A stretch of DNA of 64,000 nt. It comes from Ariolimax columbianus (taxonomy: Eukaryota; Mollusca; Gastropoda; Stylommatophora; Arionidae). Below the pieces are notes generated by a model that was not told the DNA's origin, made no database searches, and worked only from the letters and a program-made list of their open reading frames with translations. A program made the position numbers and the translations under genes. Shown piece after piece: positions 10,900 through 22,119 of this stretch (its first letter is position 1; each line of letters begins with the position of its first letter). The stretch lies in NCBI GenBank assembly GCA_036924085.1, contig JAVGWX010000005.1, forward strand, positions 36,859,983 to 36,923,982, in the 5' to 3' direction.

Positions 10900-11259
10900 G
10901 GCTTGACTTGGCTTCATTCGTTCTCAATTTCCCACTACCAAACCCTGAAAGGGCTTAAGTAGCAGAATGTAGTCCAGAGAACAGAATGCATTGTGTCGTA
11001 GTTTACAGCTTGACTGCGATATTTGCACCTTTGGGTCCAACACATCCGACTTCAGCAAGCATTTTTTGAGTACTGGGTTAGCATTCCCTCTTCGATCCCT
11101 TCTCCCTAGCCAGTCTGCTCTGCTGCAGCCTGTTATCCAGGATCACCGCGTGGAAGTGTAGAAGGGTTTTGGCAGCTTTGGTTCGCTGGCCCTGATGCTA
11201 GCAGTCAGCTATGGGTCGCTGACCACTGCAGCTCATGTGCTGTTCAGCATCTTGATCCC
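10900..11259 (-). repeat. SINE-2 copy with 12-bp target duplication
   Basis: A 360-bp insertion flanked by AAATGCTCATTT at 10888-10899 and 11260-11271. It carries the core acatccgacttcagcaagc and matches 26754-27103 in reverse orientation. The paralogous site near 63690 lacks it, so it inserted after the duplication. Confidence 0.8.
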
Positions 11260-11924
11260 AAATGCTCATTTAACATCCTTTTGTCAAAATCTTTCCTTTT
11301 TTTGTGATCATTGAACTTCCATAGTCTTGGACCCAGCACAAGAATGACTGCAGGTCTATACCCAATGTGTGCATTGTTCTTTTCTCTGGGTCTAAAATAC
11401 AATGGCATAGACCCAAAGTTTAGCTTCCCTAGAGAAGTATTTAAACAGCCTCTTCATGATGTTTTTGAGCTCTATTATATTTTAACCTCATTGAAATATA
11501 CCTGCCAGATTAAAGTTAATCTAAGCCTTTAAATAATATGCAAATGTAATGACAAAGAGACAAGACATTTCTCATTCCTTGTAAAACATTTAATGTCATT
11601 TTCCATTTCCCGTAAGGAGCATAATATTTTTCTTCTTCCAATTTTTAATCTATAGAATTATCAATGATTTACTGTAAAACTATTTAGTCGAAGTGATATT
11701 TTTCTGTGTAAACTGAAAATAAGATAAATTGAAAATCAGCTTCGTGATATGGCTGAAAATTGTGTTTACATAATTAATGTCATTTGTCATTTTGCAAATA
11801 TATTTCTAGCAATTTTTTTATGCTTGCTGAGTTACAGAGCATTCAAAAGAGGTACACATTTCCCAAGGGGCTATAGTAAATCTATAATCCATCCTGAGCA
11901 TACAATTCATATTGAGCAATTGAA

Positions 11925-12075
11925 CAACCATTTTGATAGACAGGTCCACCACTCTTTTTATATTGTCCTCCCATCTCTTTTTTGGTCTCCTCTCCCACGT
12001 TTGGTTTTCCCAGGCACACTCCACAGCAGTGCTTTGCAGGACGGTCTTGGTCAGCCCCATCGATCGTGATATATG
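11925..12075 (-). pseudogene. LINE C-terminal fragment
   Basis: The minus strand encodes a short stretch resembling the C-terminal basic region of many non-LTR reverse transcriptases (RRPKKRWEDNIKRVVDLS). Nothing else of the element is recognisable on either side. Frames are otherwise closed. Confidence 0.45.
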
Positions 12076-12089
12076 TATATATACCATGT

Positions 12090-12576
12090 CAATTTTCGTA
12101 TTTTTACTATAGTCAGTAGGTTTTTATTACTAGCATAATTCCTTCCTAACAATTTCAAGAACCGAAGAACACTACTCACTACTGAACTACTCTTGTTAGA
12201 CTAATTAATTAATTAATTAAAATTATTGATAAATTTGTAATGAACAGTAATGTAACATTTGTTAGGCACATCGGAATTTACCTATTTCTATTGGTAGAAA
12301 CAGGTTCCGCTTTAACCGTATTTCGCACTCAAATTATGAAATGGCTGCTGACCTATCTTAGAGTGACTCTTTAACGGATTATTTTATTTCTAGGTCAATC
12401 CCGTGATTTTTGGCCTGTATAAAAGTCAAACATGCTAGTTCAGTGACCTATTTCACCACTGGCCACATGTGAACGACATTGTTTTCTAACTTTAGGAATT
12501 TCTGAGCTATTGACAAATATACGTAAGTTTGCATGCTATTTAGTGTGAACTATAATTGTTTGTAATATATAGTTTG
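12090..12576. other. AT-rich stretch without recognised features
   Basis: I see no open frame, repeat arm or RNA gene here. It contains a (TTAA)n-like run near 12200. It could be 5' flank of the transposase-like gene that starts at 13331. Confidence 0.4.
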
Positions 12577-13220
12577 TATTTATTTAAATTCTGCATCCAC
12601 TAATCTGTATCTTTTGTTATTTTTGATGTTAGATCGTGACACTTAAGTCATGTAGTTTGAACTTAGCCGAGGCTAGTAATTTGTCCACACTGATCATTTC
12701 ATGATGTCCGCCATTTCTGTCGTCTTTCGCTGCAGTTCTGATTACAATTAATCAATATAAGTAACTTATTACATAAGTAATTTTTAAACACGATCATACT
12801 CGTATAATTTTAATGAATTGTATCACTACCATCAGGTTCTGCATTTATTTTGAATAAATATTGCGTATACTTATAATACCTAGTTAATGATAATCTGGCA
12901 ATTTAAGAACGATATATTTCTAGTTCTACTCATTATTATTGTACTCAATGGCAGATTAGTATGGTTATACCAACTGAGGTAATCGTTTTTAATACATAAT
13001 GTCTATTTATTTAAATTCTGCATCCACTCTCTGTATGTTTTGTTATTTTTTATGTTAGATCACGGCATTTTAGTCCTGTAGTTTGAACTTAGCAGAGGCT
13101 AGTAATTTCACCAAACTGATTATTTCATGACGTCCGCCATTTTTGTTGTCCTTCACAATCAGCGGTTCTGATTTCAATTAATCAAGTAACTCAGTACATT
13201 AATAACTTCAAATATGATTT
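12577..13220 (+). repeat. Direct duplication in the 5' flank of the transposase-like gene
   Basis: Bases 12577-12795 recur as 13003-13220, offset by about 426 bp, with roughly 75-80 percent identity. Both copies start with TATTTAAATTCTGCATCCAC, contain GTAGTTTGAACTTAGC and GAGGCTAGTAATTT, and include GTCCGCCATTT, a YY1-like CCGCCAT core; the second copy is preceded by TGACGT. The pair lies 110-750 bp before the ATG at 13331 and may be a duplicated promoter or first noncoding exon. Confidence 0.7.
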
Positions 13221-13330
13221 TATATTGCTTAAACTAAGATTTGGTTCAAATATTAACCTGTGTGTCTTGCAAATTTGTTTTAAAATTATTATATTTAACA
13301 TTTTTTCAGAAATTCTAAGATCTACTGATC

Positions 13331-14161
13331 ATGGCAAACAAGAAGTTAGCTGTTGACCTGAAGGCACATTTGGCATGCTTTGATCCAGTGTATCCACTCA
13401 GGAAAGGATACATTGCACGACTGATAGGAGAAACAAGAGATATCAAAATCATTGCTCTGATACGTAAAGTCAAAGCACTTGTTCCGACCACGTGTTTAGA
13501 ACAAGATAAGTGTGTAGATGAGATAAAGCTCAGCTGGGCTTTAAAGGTCTTGCAAAAAGAGCTCAAGTTGAAGAAATACAATTTGAGTACACACTGGGAC
13601 TCACTTGTACATCTTTTTCAGCAGCAATTTCCTATACATTTTAAAGATATGGCCAATACTGTTTTGTTGCAGCCACAAGAGATTTCCTCTTCTACCGAAG
13701 TATCAAGTGTGTCAACTGCAACGTTTGGGACACCATCCCCACCAATAAACAAGGAGTGTTTTGCTGATCTGAAAGCACATTTAGCGCGCTTTGGGCCAGT
13801 GTATCCACTCAAGAAAGGATACATTGTGCAGCTTTTTGTGGAAACACGAGATCCCTCAATTACTGCTTTGATATGGAAAATCAAGACACTTATTCCAACC
13901 ACATCTGCAGAACAGGATAAGCGTGTTGATGAGATAAAGCTCTACAATGATCTGCATGCCTTGAAAAAAAATCTGAAGTTGAAGAAAAACAATTTGAGCA
14001 GCAACTGGGACTCACTTGTACTACTTTGTCAGCAGCCGTTTCCTGTATATTTTAAAGATGCCGCTAATACAATTGTTTTGTTTCAGACACAAGAGATTGC
14101 CTCACCTGCTGATGTATCAACTGTTTCAGCTGCAATGGTTGGGCCCCCATCCCCAAAGTAA
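13331..14161 (+). CDS. Unrecognised protein with two tandem ~130-residue modules (N-terminus of transposase-like gene)
   Basis: A 276-codon frame starts at an ATG. It consists of two homologous halves: residues about 8-130 and 147-270. Each has the order DLKAHLA-F-PVYPL-KGYI, then ETRD, then LxPTT-EQDK-VDEIKL, then LKKxNLS-xWDSLVxL-QQ-FPxxFKD. At DNA level the halves are roughly 75-80 percent identical, so the module duplicated in tandem. A TAA at 14159 closes the frame, but the sequence reads on with a possible CxxC-x12-H zinc-knuckle-like stretch and then a coiled coil, so this is probably the first part of a longer gene whose link is broken or spliced (a GTAACT donor-like site overlaps the stop). 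I do not recognise the module; its function is unknown. Confidence 0.6.
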   Translation: MANKKLAVDLKAHLACFDPVYPLRKGYIARLIGETRDIKIIALIRKVKALVPTTCLEQDKCVDEIKLSWALKVLQKELKLKKYNLSTHWDSLVHLFQQQFPIHFKDMANTVLLQPQEISSSTEVSSVSTATFGTPSPPINKECFADLKAHLARFGPVYPLKKGYIVQLFVETRDPSITALIWKIKTLIPTTSAEQDKRVDEIKLYNDLHALKKNLKLKKNNLSSNWDSLVLLCQQPFPVYFKDAANTIVLFQTQEIASPADVSTVSAAMVGPPSPK

Positions 14162-14231
14162 CTTCGTTATGATTGTCATAACTGTGTTACCAAGCAGCGC
14201 ACACTCAATAATTTGAGAGACCATTGTCACA

Positions 14232-14516
14232 TTGCGCAGGCGTTTGTTTGATCCAAAAAAACATCATGCGCAAGAACTGGCACGTTCTGCTCCAAAGGTG
14301 GTCAATCAGACCATTCGTAGGAAGGTAAAAAGCCTAAGCTCTTCGAAAGCCAAATGCAAGAGTGCTTTGAGGAGTTACAAAATGGTGAAGAATTCTTTAG
14401 AGCAGTTGAAGGTGAAAAGTAATGCATTGAACGAGAAGCTGCGAGATTATAAGTTGAGACATGACAGCATCCAGAAACAGCTTGAAAAGAAAGATAAGGA
14501 TTTTAAATTATTGTAG
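14232..14516 (+). pseudogene. Coiled-coil segment of the transposase-like gene
   Basis: The frame encodes a strongly basic, heptad-rich stretch (KSALRSYKMVKNSLEQLKV, then KLRDYKLRHDSIQKQLEKK), a likely coiled coil. It ends at TAG 14514, continues recognisably in the same frame to about 14605, and then needs a frame change to enter the catalytic part at 14609. No ATG opens it; it depends on the upstream module for translation. These breaks argue that this copy is degraded. Confidence 0.55.
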
Positions 14517-14608
14517 AATAAGTTTGCTCTTTTCCAGCGTCAGTCTAAGGTGCACAAGAAACAAGTGAAAAGACAACATGAACGTAGGTTGCTCACGCTA
14601 GAAAGAAC

Positions 14609-17063
14609 TTGAGCTACCTAGAAGCATCCCATGAGAATCAGATGTCCATGTTACAAGAAAAGATAGATGACATCAACAACGAGGTTATACAGGTAAAAGT
14701 AGATGGCAAGATGTATGACCATATATTCAGGAAATGTATGTATAAAAGTTTGATATGTAATGTCAGTGTTCAGCATTGTTGTGATATCCTTCACTATGGG
14801 GTATTCCTTCTGTGTGGTAAACAAATTTCCAGCAGACCTGTTCCATCTACTGTAGCACAGATAGCTTATGAAATAGGTGTTCTGTCTCAAATTAAGACTG
14901 GATACATATTGCATGAGTCATCCTGCACTACTCTGTCATGGGATGCCACAAGTTTAAAAGGATCTCATATCAATGAAGTCCATGTGACTACTAATTTGAA
15001 AGACTCTTTATTTCAGACATTTGTCCTGGACATAGGTGTGCTTCCTGGAGGAACAAGTGATTACTACAAGCACGTCAGTCAAGCTTTACTTGATGTCATC
15101 GAGACATATTGTGTGTATCGTAATCTGTCAGAGATTGATGCTGTCAATGTCAAGAAAAGTGTTTTTAAAACCATTAAGAGCACAATCACCGACAGAGCAC
15201 CGGTAAATCACTGTGTTGTCGAGGAAATGAAGAAAACGTTTGACATGGATTTGCTTGAGCTGAACTGCAATGTTCATCCCCTCGATGGACTTGCACTTTC
15301 TGCCAGAACAACACTTGCCAACCTAGACAGAGAATGGGGACTAGCCACTCAACATAGGACTGGATGTATTGCAGCTGAACTTATTCACTGCATTTTCAAA
15401 ATGAGGTAAAATTAAATGTCCAATGTGTGTATTGTTTATTGAAAAAATGTGTTTTTTAAGCCACTTAATAGATACACTTAATTAAATAGAAAAAATACAG
15501 ATTTGTTACCTATGTCAATCTTGCAATAGGTGAATTTATGTTTTTAATTGTAGTGTTCATTTAAATAAATTGCTTTTTATTCATTCCAGACACAAACAAG
15601 GCACAGGTGACCCAGAAGGATTTGAGACCTTCCTAAGAGGTGAAAAGCTGAAGCTTGGCACTATCCAGAGATATGTGGTGAACAGACTCAATGTTTTGTT
15701 TCACATGGCTTCCACCATTTTTGTCCTGCGGGAGAAACTAAAAGATTATTTCGAGCTAAAGTGTAGTCGCACAAAAATGGCGGCAACCATACTTAACTAT
15801 CTGAAGAACCCCAATATCCAGACTCAGCTTCAAGCACTTGGACTGTTCTTCAAAATCCTGACTGGACCATGGATGTGTTTGTTTTACAAGAATGACAAGC
15901 AACTTTCAAATCTTGAAGCAGTAAGTACCACTTGGAATAACTTTTACAGTAAATACATTAGTTTCATTAGAATATTACTCAAGCTCTAAATTTTGTCTAT
16001 CAGATATTGTTGACCATTTTGCTACTAAAGAAACTACTGATACAAATTTTTCAAGTTTTGCCTGGCCTTGCGCTTTATTACTGACACTGATCTTATGCAA
16101 TTTTTCTCTGCAGGCAAAAGCAGGTTACTTCAAGAAATGCTTGGATTCCCTGAGAGCGTTAGCGGCGAACCATCATCTATCACCTCCAGAAAGCAGGATG
16201 TATTCGGTGGTGACATTGAGTCAGACCATACATTTTTAACTCTCACATTTATTGATGTTGATAAGTCATATTTAGTTAAATTTAGGCTGGCTGTAAAAAA
16301 TTTGACTAATGCTTTCATCTTGAAGCTGGAACGTCAACTGTGCCCATATCTGACTGGGGCTCTAGCAGTGCCAACAGACACCATGCTGGTGGATACTGCT
16401 TCAGCTCCAGTTCACAACATGAGTTCTGAAAGAACTCTGGGCATGATGGACGCTCTATGGCGGAGAGCTCCCAATGCAACCCTTGGTTTCATAGATGGGA
16501 AAGTAAAAGGGGTACAGAACAATGTGCTTGAGTGGTTGGATACATTCCCCGACTCCGAGCAGATTGACCTGATCCACTTTGCTGTCCATCATGGAGCCAA
16601 GATGAGGTTGCTGCGGGCTGACAATAAGAAAGCTACAAATGCAGCTCGGGCCATTAAGCAGAAATTACTCATGAGGAAAGCAGATAAGAAGAGAAGGCCC
16701 AATTATAAAATAATTATTGAGGGTGCCATTTTAAACAATACACCAATATTAGAATTGGAAATTTTCAAAGAAATAGACGATAATGTGAAAGCTAAACTAC
16801 AGCTATTCATTGACAATAATGATTCCATTTTAGGCATTCCTCTTCTTCATGTATGGTCTGTGGAAGAAGCTGATGTTGATGTTGTATACCACGGGAAGGT
16901 AACATCCTTTACAATGGAGCGGGGGAAGAAGAACAAACCTGACCAGAAGTGTGTGTGCGTGAAGTATTGGACTACAGGTGAAGTTCCTCCAAAAGAGGAT
17001 TATGTAATGCCGGTGACAGCGATGTTGGCTGATTTCGCTCTTGGGGACATCAAGTTTGAATAA
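14609..17063 (+). pseudogene. hAT-like RNase H-fold transposase-like catalytic region, three exons, degraded
   Basis: Segment 1 (14609-15405) carries SWDATS (candidate first catalytic Asp), then ITDRAPVNH and NCNVHPLD, matching the hAT arrangement of a second Asp followed by CxxH. A phase-2 intron (15406-15589, GTAAAA to TTCCAG) joins smoothly to segment 2 (15590-15920). A second intron, 15921-16113 (GTAAGT to CTGCAG), leads to segment 3, where a frameshift near 16165 is needed before a long frame to 17063. That frame has MSSERTLGMMDALWRRAPNA, resembling the hAT C-terminal SER motif. The last about 70 residues (HVWSVEEADVDVVYHGKV, then ADFALGDIKFE) could be a Tudor/SH3-like barrel. Family membership is inferred from motif order only. 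Whether the gene is a decayed transposon or a retired host gene cannot be decided here. Confidence 0.6.
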
Positions 17064-18690
17064 TCATCTTTACTGGTAAGTATGTTCCAAGGACTGTCTG
17101 TAAATTCTTTTTGTAATTGATTAAGCCATATTTGTACTTTTTTTTTTAAAATTAGCTTTTTGAGGATATAGCAATATTTCCATCTTTGAAGCCAGGCATC
17201 TCCTTGTCACTCTGGAGATTTCATCTAGTGTTACAATTAAAATGTCACTGTTTTATATTACTTTGGTCATATATGGAAGAAAAAGGGATTGCATGAGCAT
17301 TAAGAACATATAAATGATATAAATATATCTCAATTTGTCAAATAGTAAAAGAAAAAGAAACATGCAACAACAAAATGCTGCACGACAAAAACAATTTACA
17401 TATCAGACTTACCCAATAAAGACTGTTAATCTATATGTTTTGCTGTTTGTGACACTTGTTTGGAAAATACATCCATTTATGAATTAAACTGCATATCATA
17501 CGTGCCTCTTGTTATATCTTGTTATATTTGTATATTTTTTTTTCTGTTTATTAAATTGATTAGTTGTTTCCAAATTTCCTGATATTTCAGCTTGTGTACT
17601 GAAAAATTGAATGATGTTCAACTTTGGTTTTAACATCAACACAAAGAAAACAAGTAATGTTTGGAGATGCCACATTTGACTAATCAACTGCAGCTTGTAA
17701 GTATGTTCCAGGGGGCCTTCTGTAAGTATATTCTTTTTATTTTTAACATTCATTTTAATTTCTAACAACTATACATGTTTATTCATTGTAAACAAATTTT
17801 CGAGTAAAATTTGTGTAATAATTTGTTCTGTATACTAATTCTCCAATCATTTTAATCAAATAACAGCAAACAAAGAATATATTAATGCTCTTCTCAAAAA
17901 GACGATCAAAACGATATATCATATGTAGTGTAACATAAAGAAAACAAATATTACAACATTATTTTAATTGAAAATTATGCAAATGAGGTCGCCATTTTCA
18001 ATATTAATTAGTCCGTGCCTTTTTGAAAAGTCATGCAATTACCTTCATCGGTTGTATTTTGTTCTCCCGAATACAAAAATGTATGGTTTTACAGGTGTTC
18101 AATCACGAATAGCTGAGATAATCAATTAATATATTGTCAATTGCACCTCCTTTTTGGAATCAACTTTGCCCAAGACCAAGTCCCTAGTCTATATTTTTCT
18201 CTATAGCCCTATTGCGATTTTTTAAATATTAAAAAAATCATATCTTTTTTCGGGATAGACATAGAGACATGGTTGATATATCATTGGATTACAAAAAATA
18301 TTACATTTTTCTTGGGCTTTCTAACAGTTGAATTTGTAATGCTGTAAAGTCAATTTTTATCAAAGTGCCTACATTTGTCTTTAGAACGTGTGTTACCTAG
18401 ATACTAATTATAATAAGTAACAACAAACAACGGTACGATAAAATCGATATGGGTGTTGTGTCCCTAACATTGCTTACAGTTCTGAGAATGTCACCCCTTG
18501 CTACTGCACCTTTCCTTTAGCCTTTCATTTCGCCCCTTTACCCTGAGAACATAGGCTGCCATTTTGAAAGACTTAAAATATTCTCTCCGATGTGAGAGCT
18601 ACGGTACTTATCAAGATTATAGTTTTTTGTTTTTGTTTGTTTATGTTTTTCTCAAGAGAAATGTCGTGAACATTATGTTTTGCTTTATGC
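17064..18690. other. AT-rich 3' flank of the transposase-like gene
   Basis: No coding frame is supported. A donor-like unit, GTAAGTATGTTCCA, at 17076 recurs at 17697 with similar flanks, suggesting a duplicated 3' noncoding exon/intron edge. GCCATTTT-type motifs occur near 17990 and 18555. I could not find terminal inverted repeats matching the 12.1-12.6 kb side. Confidence 0.4.
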
Positions 18691-19570
18691 GACGTTTGTG
18701 AACCTCACTAAGACATTTGATACTGTAAACCCTAACGGTCTGTGGAGAGTTATGGCTAAGTTTGAATCGGTTCGCCACAGCTTGTGAAAACTTCGGCGTC
18801 ACCATTTATATCACACAAAAACAGAGGTCCGACATCAACCGGCTCCAGATATTGTCTTTTCAGAGCTTTCAATCAAGGTACACTGCCACTGTTTAACAAA
18901 TATTAACAGATTCACGTACCTTGGCAGTACTCTATCTCAAGTTATTCACATAGATAATGAAGTGAATACAAGAATATCTAGTGTGAGTGAGGCATTTGGA
19001 AGACTTCATACTAAGGTGTGGAATACGCGAGGGATCAGACTAAAACAAAATTAACGTATACGCTGCAGTTGTTCTACCTACCCTCTTATATGCATGTGAG
19101 ACGTGGACAGTCTATAATCGCCATGCCAGAAAATTAAACCACTTCCACGTGTGAAAACTGCTGAGGATTAGATGGCAGGACATGGTGCTAAATACAGATG
19201 TGTTAGCGCGATCGGGTATATACACCATGCTATTTGCAACACAGCTGAGATGGGCTGGCCTTGTGGTACGCATGTCGTATTAACGTCAACCAAAAGAGCT
19301 GCTTTTTGTTGAACTCCAAAATGACAAGAGAGCAAGCGATGGGCAGCGGAAAAGGTATAAGGACACACTAAAGAGATCACTGTTCCAGTACTGTATTAAC
19401 AACGATGACTGAAAAAGAATCGCCACCAACCGCACAGACTGGCACAGCACTATTTCTGAGGGTGTTCAGAGACATGAGGCATCACGAATAGATGAGGCCG
19501 CCAAAAGGCGATCGCTCTGCAAGTCAACTCACATAAACTCTTCTGCAACCCCGGTGGAAGGAGGTGTCTT
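18690..19570 (+). mobile_element. Decayed LINE remnant (RT C-terminus), continues at 21471-21590
   Basis: The plus strand encodes scattered reverse-transcriptase C-terminal motifs: a degenerate palm segment near 18720, RFTYLGSTLSQ near 18910, EVNTRISSVSEAFGRLH near 18965, and a degraded [12 protein letters not shown] near 19090, with many stops. After the nested element at 19583-21458 the same remnant resumes near 21471 with a sequence like the C-terminal Cys/His region (frame-broken IGLFSH) of this LINE group. Confidence 0.65.
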
Positions 19571-19582
19571 ATTTCCCTGTAC

Positions 19583-21458
19583 GATGGATCAGCCACTACC
19601 TCGAAAACAACATCCAGAGTTCAAGGACAGATGAGCAAAAAGGTGACACTTGAGCAAGGAGTACTCCAAGGGGAAATACTGCCTCCCACACTTTTCGTGG
19701 TGTAGATAAACAACATACTAGAAAATATACCAAAAAGAGTCCACAGCTCCATGTCTGCCGACGATCTGGCTTTGTGGACCTCTATAGAATATCTCACCGT
19801 AGCAAACAATCGGATGCATCAGGCCCTAACATCGCTGGAGGAGTGGGCAAAAACATGGCTAGTCAAAATAAATGAAGAAAAAACTTGTACGATATTCTCT
19901 CTTTCAAATAAACCACAGATCACCAAAATAAGTCTTAATGGCAAATGTCTGCGGATGAATGCAATCCAAACTACTTGGGCATCACATTTGATCGGCGCGT
20001 GACATGGAAAACGCAGATCGAGAGAAACCGAATGAGAGCAAGACAAAGAATGGCAATCATAAGGAAACTTGCTGGCCCAAACTGGGGAGCAGATGAAACA
20101 ATGCTCAAGAAACTGTACACTGGAAGAGTGAGACCAGTTCTCGAGTATGGCATTGCGGCATGGGCAACATCAGCAAAAGCGAACTTTGATAAAAATCAAC
20201 AAACTTCAAAACCAAGCCATGAGAGTTATAACAGGAGGCATGAAGTCAACGCCAATTGTAGAACTTGAAAAGATTACAAATCTGCAATCCATGACCGATA
20301 GAAGAAACAGTAGAACCCAGCAGCAAGCAGAGAAACTAAGAAGACTGACAGACCATTCAATGCATCAGAGACTAAAAGGATTTGGAAAAGGGAGACTAAA
20401 GTGGAATAACTTTGTAGACATAGCCAAAACAAAGATGAGCGAAGACCCTATGAACACCATATCAACACCAAAGCCCATCCCTACTGTACGCAAACTCACC
20501 TGGAAGCAGCATATCATTCCGGAGGTGGTAGAAAATATACCAGGTATCGGAAACATGAACAGCCAGACGGAAAAGCAAAGAAGAGACATAACCCAGAGGT
20601 ACATAGAGAAAAACTACCCAAGCACAGACTGGACTCATGCACACACCGACAGTTCTGCAAGAAACACAACACAGAATGGAGGGGGAACGGTACTCCTGAG
20701 CCTAACAAACGGTATAAAGAAAACACTGTCAGTGGCAACTGGCAAATTCTCAAGCAATTTCAGAGCGGAGGCAGAGGCATTGAAGACTGCAGTAGAAGCA
20801 ATGCTGACAGACGAAATCAATGAAAGCAAGATAGTCCTGTTTACAGATGCCCTGGCCGTAGTCACAGCACTAAAAAGTCACAAAAATACAGAACGTAATG
20901 ACTTAAGAGCAGTACTCTGTCAACTGTGCCAGCAGTCCACACCAAAAAGAGTAGTGGTACAGTGGGCTCCAGCCCACTGTAACATTTAAGGCAACGAGGA
21001 GGGAGACAGACTGGCAAAAGAAGATGCAAGATTACCACAACCAGATTCTAGTGTGACCTACGAAGAGTCCAAATGGTTTATTAGAGCCAGATGCATGGCC
21101 AAATGGGAAACAGAGCATACTGGCTACACAAAAAATGATGCGTATTACCAGTTTAACAGAAGAGAGCATGTGGTGGTCTTCAGACTCTGCACACCCTACA
21201 ACAGACTGAGATACCATCTGCTCAATAAACTAAAGATAATGTGCTACTGATGAATGCACCTGTGGTACAGGGAAAATGACCGTTGAAAATCTGCTGCAAA
21301 ATTGCCCGACATACGAGGACCAGAGAAAGCACATGTGGCCATCACCAGTGCCAACACTAGACAAGCTCTATGGCAGTGTCGACAGTCTCAGGATGACCAC
21401 TTTTTTCTTCGAACAAATTCAAAATGACGTCTGACAGCGTACAAAGAAGAAGAAGAAG
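19583..21458 (+). mobile_element. RNase H-bearing LINE, 5'-truncated, with 12-bp target duplication
   Basis: Flanked by ATTTCCCTGTAC (19571-19582) and ATTTCCCTATAC (21459-21470). It starts within the RT fingers/palm (GQMSKKVTLEQGV), keeps a degraded SADDLALW region at 19751, then the C-terminal RT and RNase H (frame 20147-20989: HTDSSARNTTQNGGG, FRAEAEALK, FTDAL), then a Cys-rich tail domain (ECTCGTGKMT near 21255). It ends in a GAAGAAGAAG tail. It has several frameshifts, including two around 20190 and 20988. It is the same family as 1-2799, 34844-36194 and 44567-45442. Confidence 0.88.
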
Positions 21459-21814
21459 ATTTCCCTATACAAAGTGCAACAGAATTCAAGGCTAAGATTG
21501 GCTTATTTAGCCACATTCGAACTCATGCGACCAGCGATTATTGACAAAGTGGTCCTCATCGATTACGATTGACGAACAGCAATTTTGTTTGTTTAAATCA
21601 AAATAATATTTTACATTAGTCAATTGCTTGGTTAAAGAAAATGTTACGTGATTGAAGGTTTATATCTTCTTATGTGGATTCACAATAATATATATGTGGC
21701 AAGCCACCAATAGTTTACAATGTTAGGATAAGTTATGTACCTTGATTCTATCTGTGTGTTGTGTTTTTTTTAAATACCCGGTACATCGAACTAAATATTG
21801 TGCATCCTATTATT

Positions 21815-22110
21815 TTGCGGCGTGTAGCCTTGTCGACAGTGAGCTGGCTTGCTAAGACTGGGATGGATTACACCACGCAAGGGTTCGAAATCACGGACTG
21901 ACAGGAACAAAATCCGGGCGTGGTTCGTTCCTGGTACGACCGCTCCTCTAATCGACCCAGCTGTAAATTGGTACCTGACGTTTAAGTTTGGGAAGGTATA
22001 AACAGCAAGGAAGGGAACTGACCACCATACCTCACATATGATGCGGCTTAGCCCATGAAGGATTATCTTCATCCCAGACGGCAATTGTTGCCATGGGACC
22101 CACCTTTACC
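21815..22110 (+). repeat. Possible tRNA-derived SINE of a further type
   Basis: A B-box-like GGGTTCGAAATC lies near 21880 and is followed by a GC-balanced 200-bp body unlike its AT-rich surroundings (cgacccagctgtaaattggt, then gggaaggtataaacagcaagg). A convincing A box is not seen, and there is only one copy in the window, so the call is tentative. Confidence 0.35.
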
Positions 22111-22119
22111 TTATTATCG

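Larger units (their letters stand above)
2869..11545 (-). repeat. Left copy of a segmental duplication holding the zinc-finger gene 5' end
   Basis: This interval is paralogous, in the same orientation, to 42890-64000. Matching blocks include 2869-3500 with 42890-43480, about 4560-4880 with 59160-59480, 5680-6170 with 59850-61150, 9017-9110 with 61153-61225 plus 62996-63045, and 10475-11540 with 63120-63985. By eye the blocks are roughly 80-90 percent identical. Shared blocks include three coding exons with their splice sites. Differences are mostly transposon insertions private to one copy, for example the RTE element at 6174 and the SINE at 10900, both absent from the right copy. The left edge falls near the 5' end of the LINE at 1-2800. 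Matching continues to the window end on the right copy, so the true extent is unknown. Confidence 0.85.

Noticed and set aside
12100..18600. Terminal inverted repeats bounding the transposase-like gene
   Set aside because: I compared both flanks by eye and found no convincing inverted pair or 8-bp duplication, so boundaries are not claimed.
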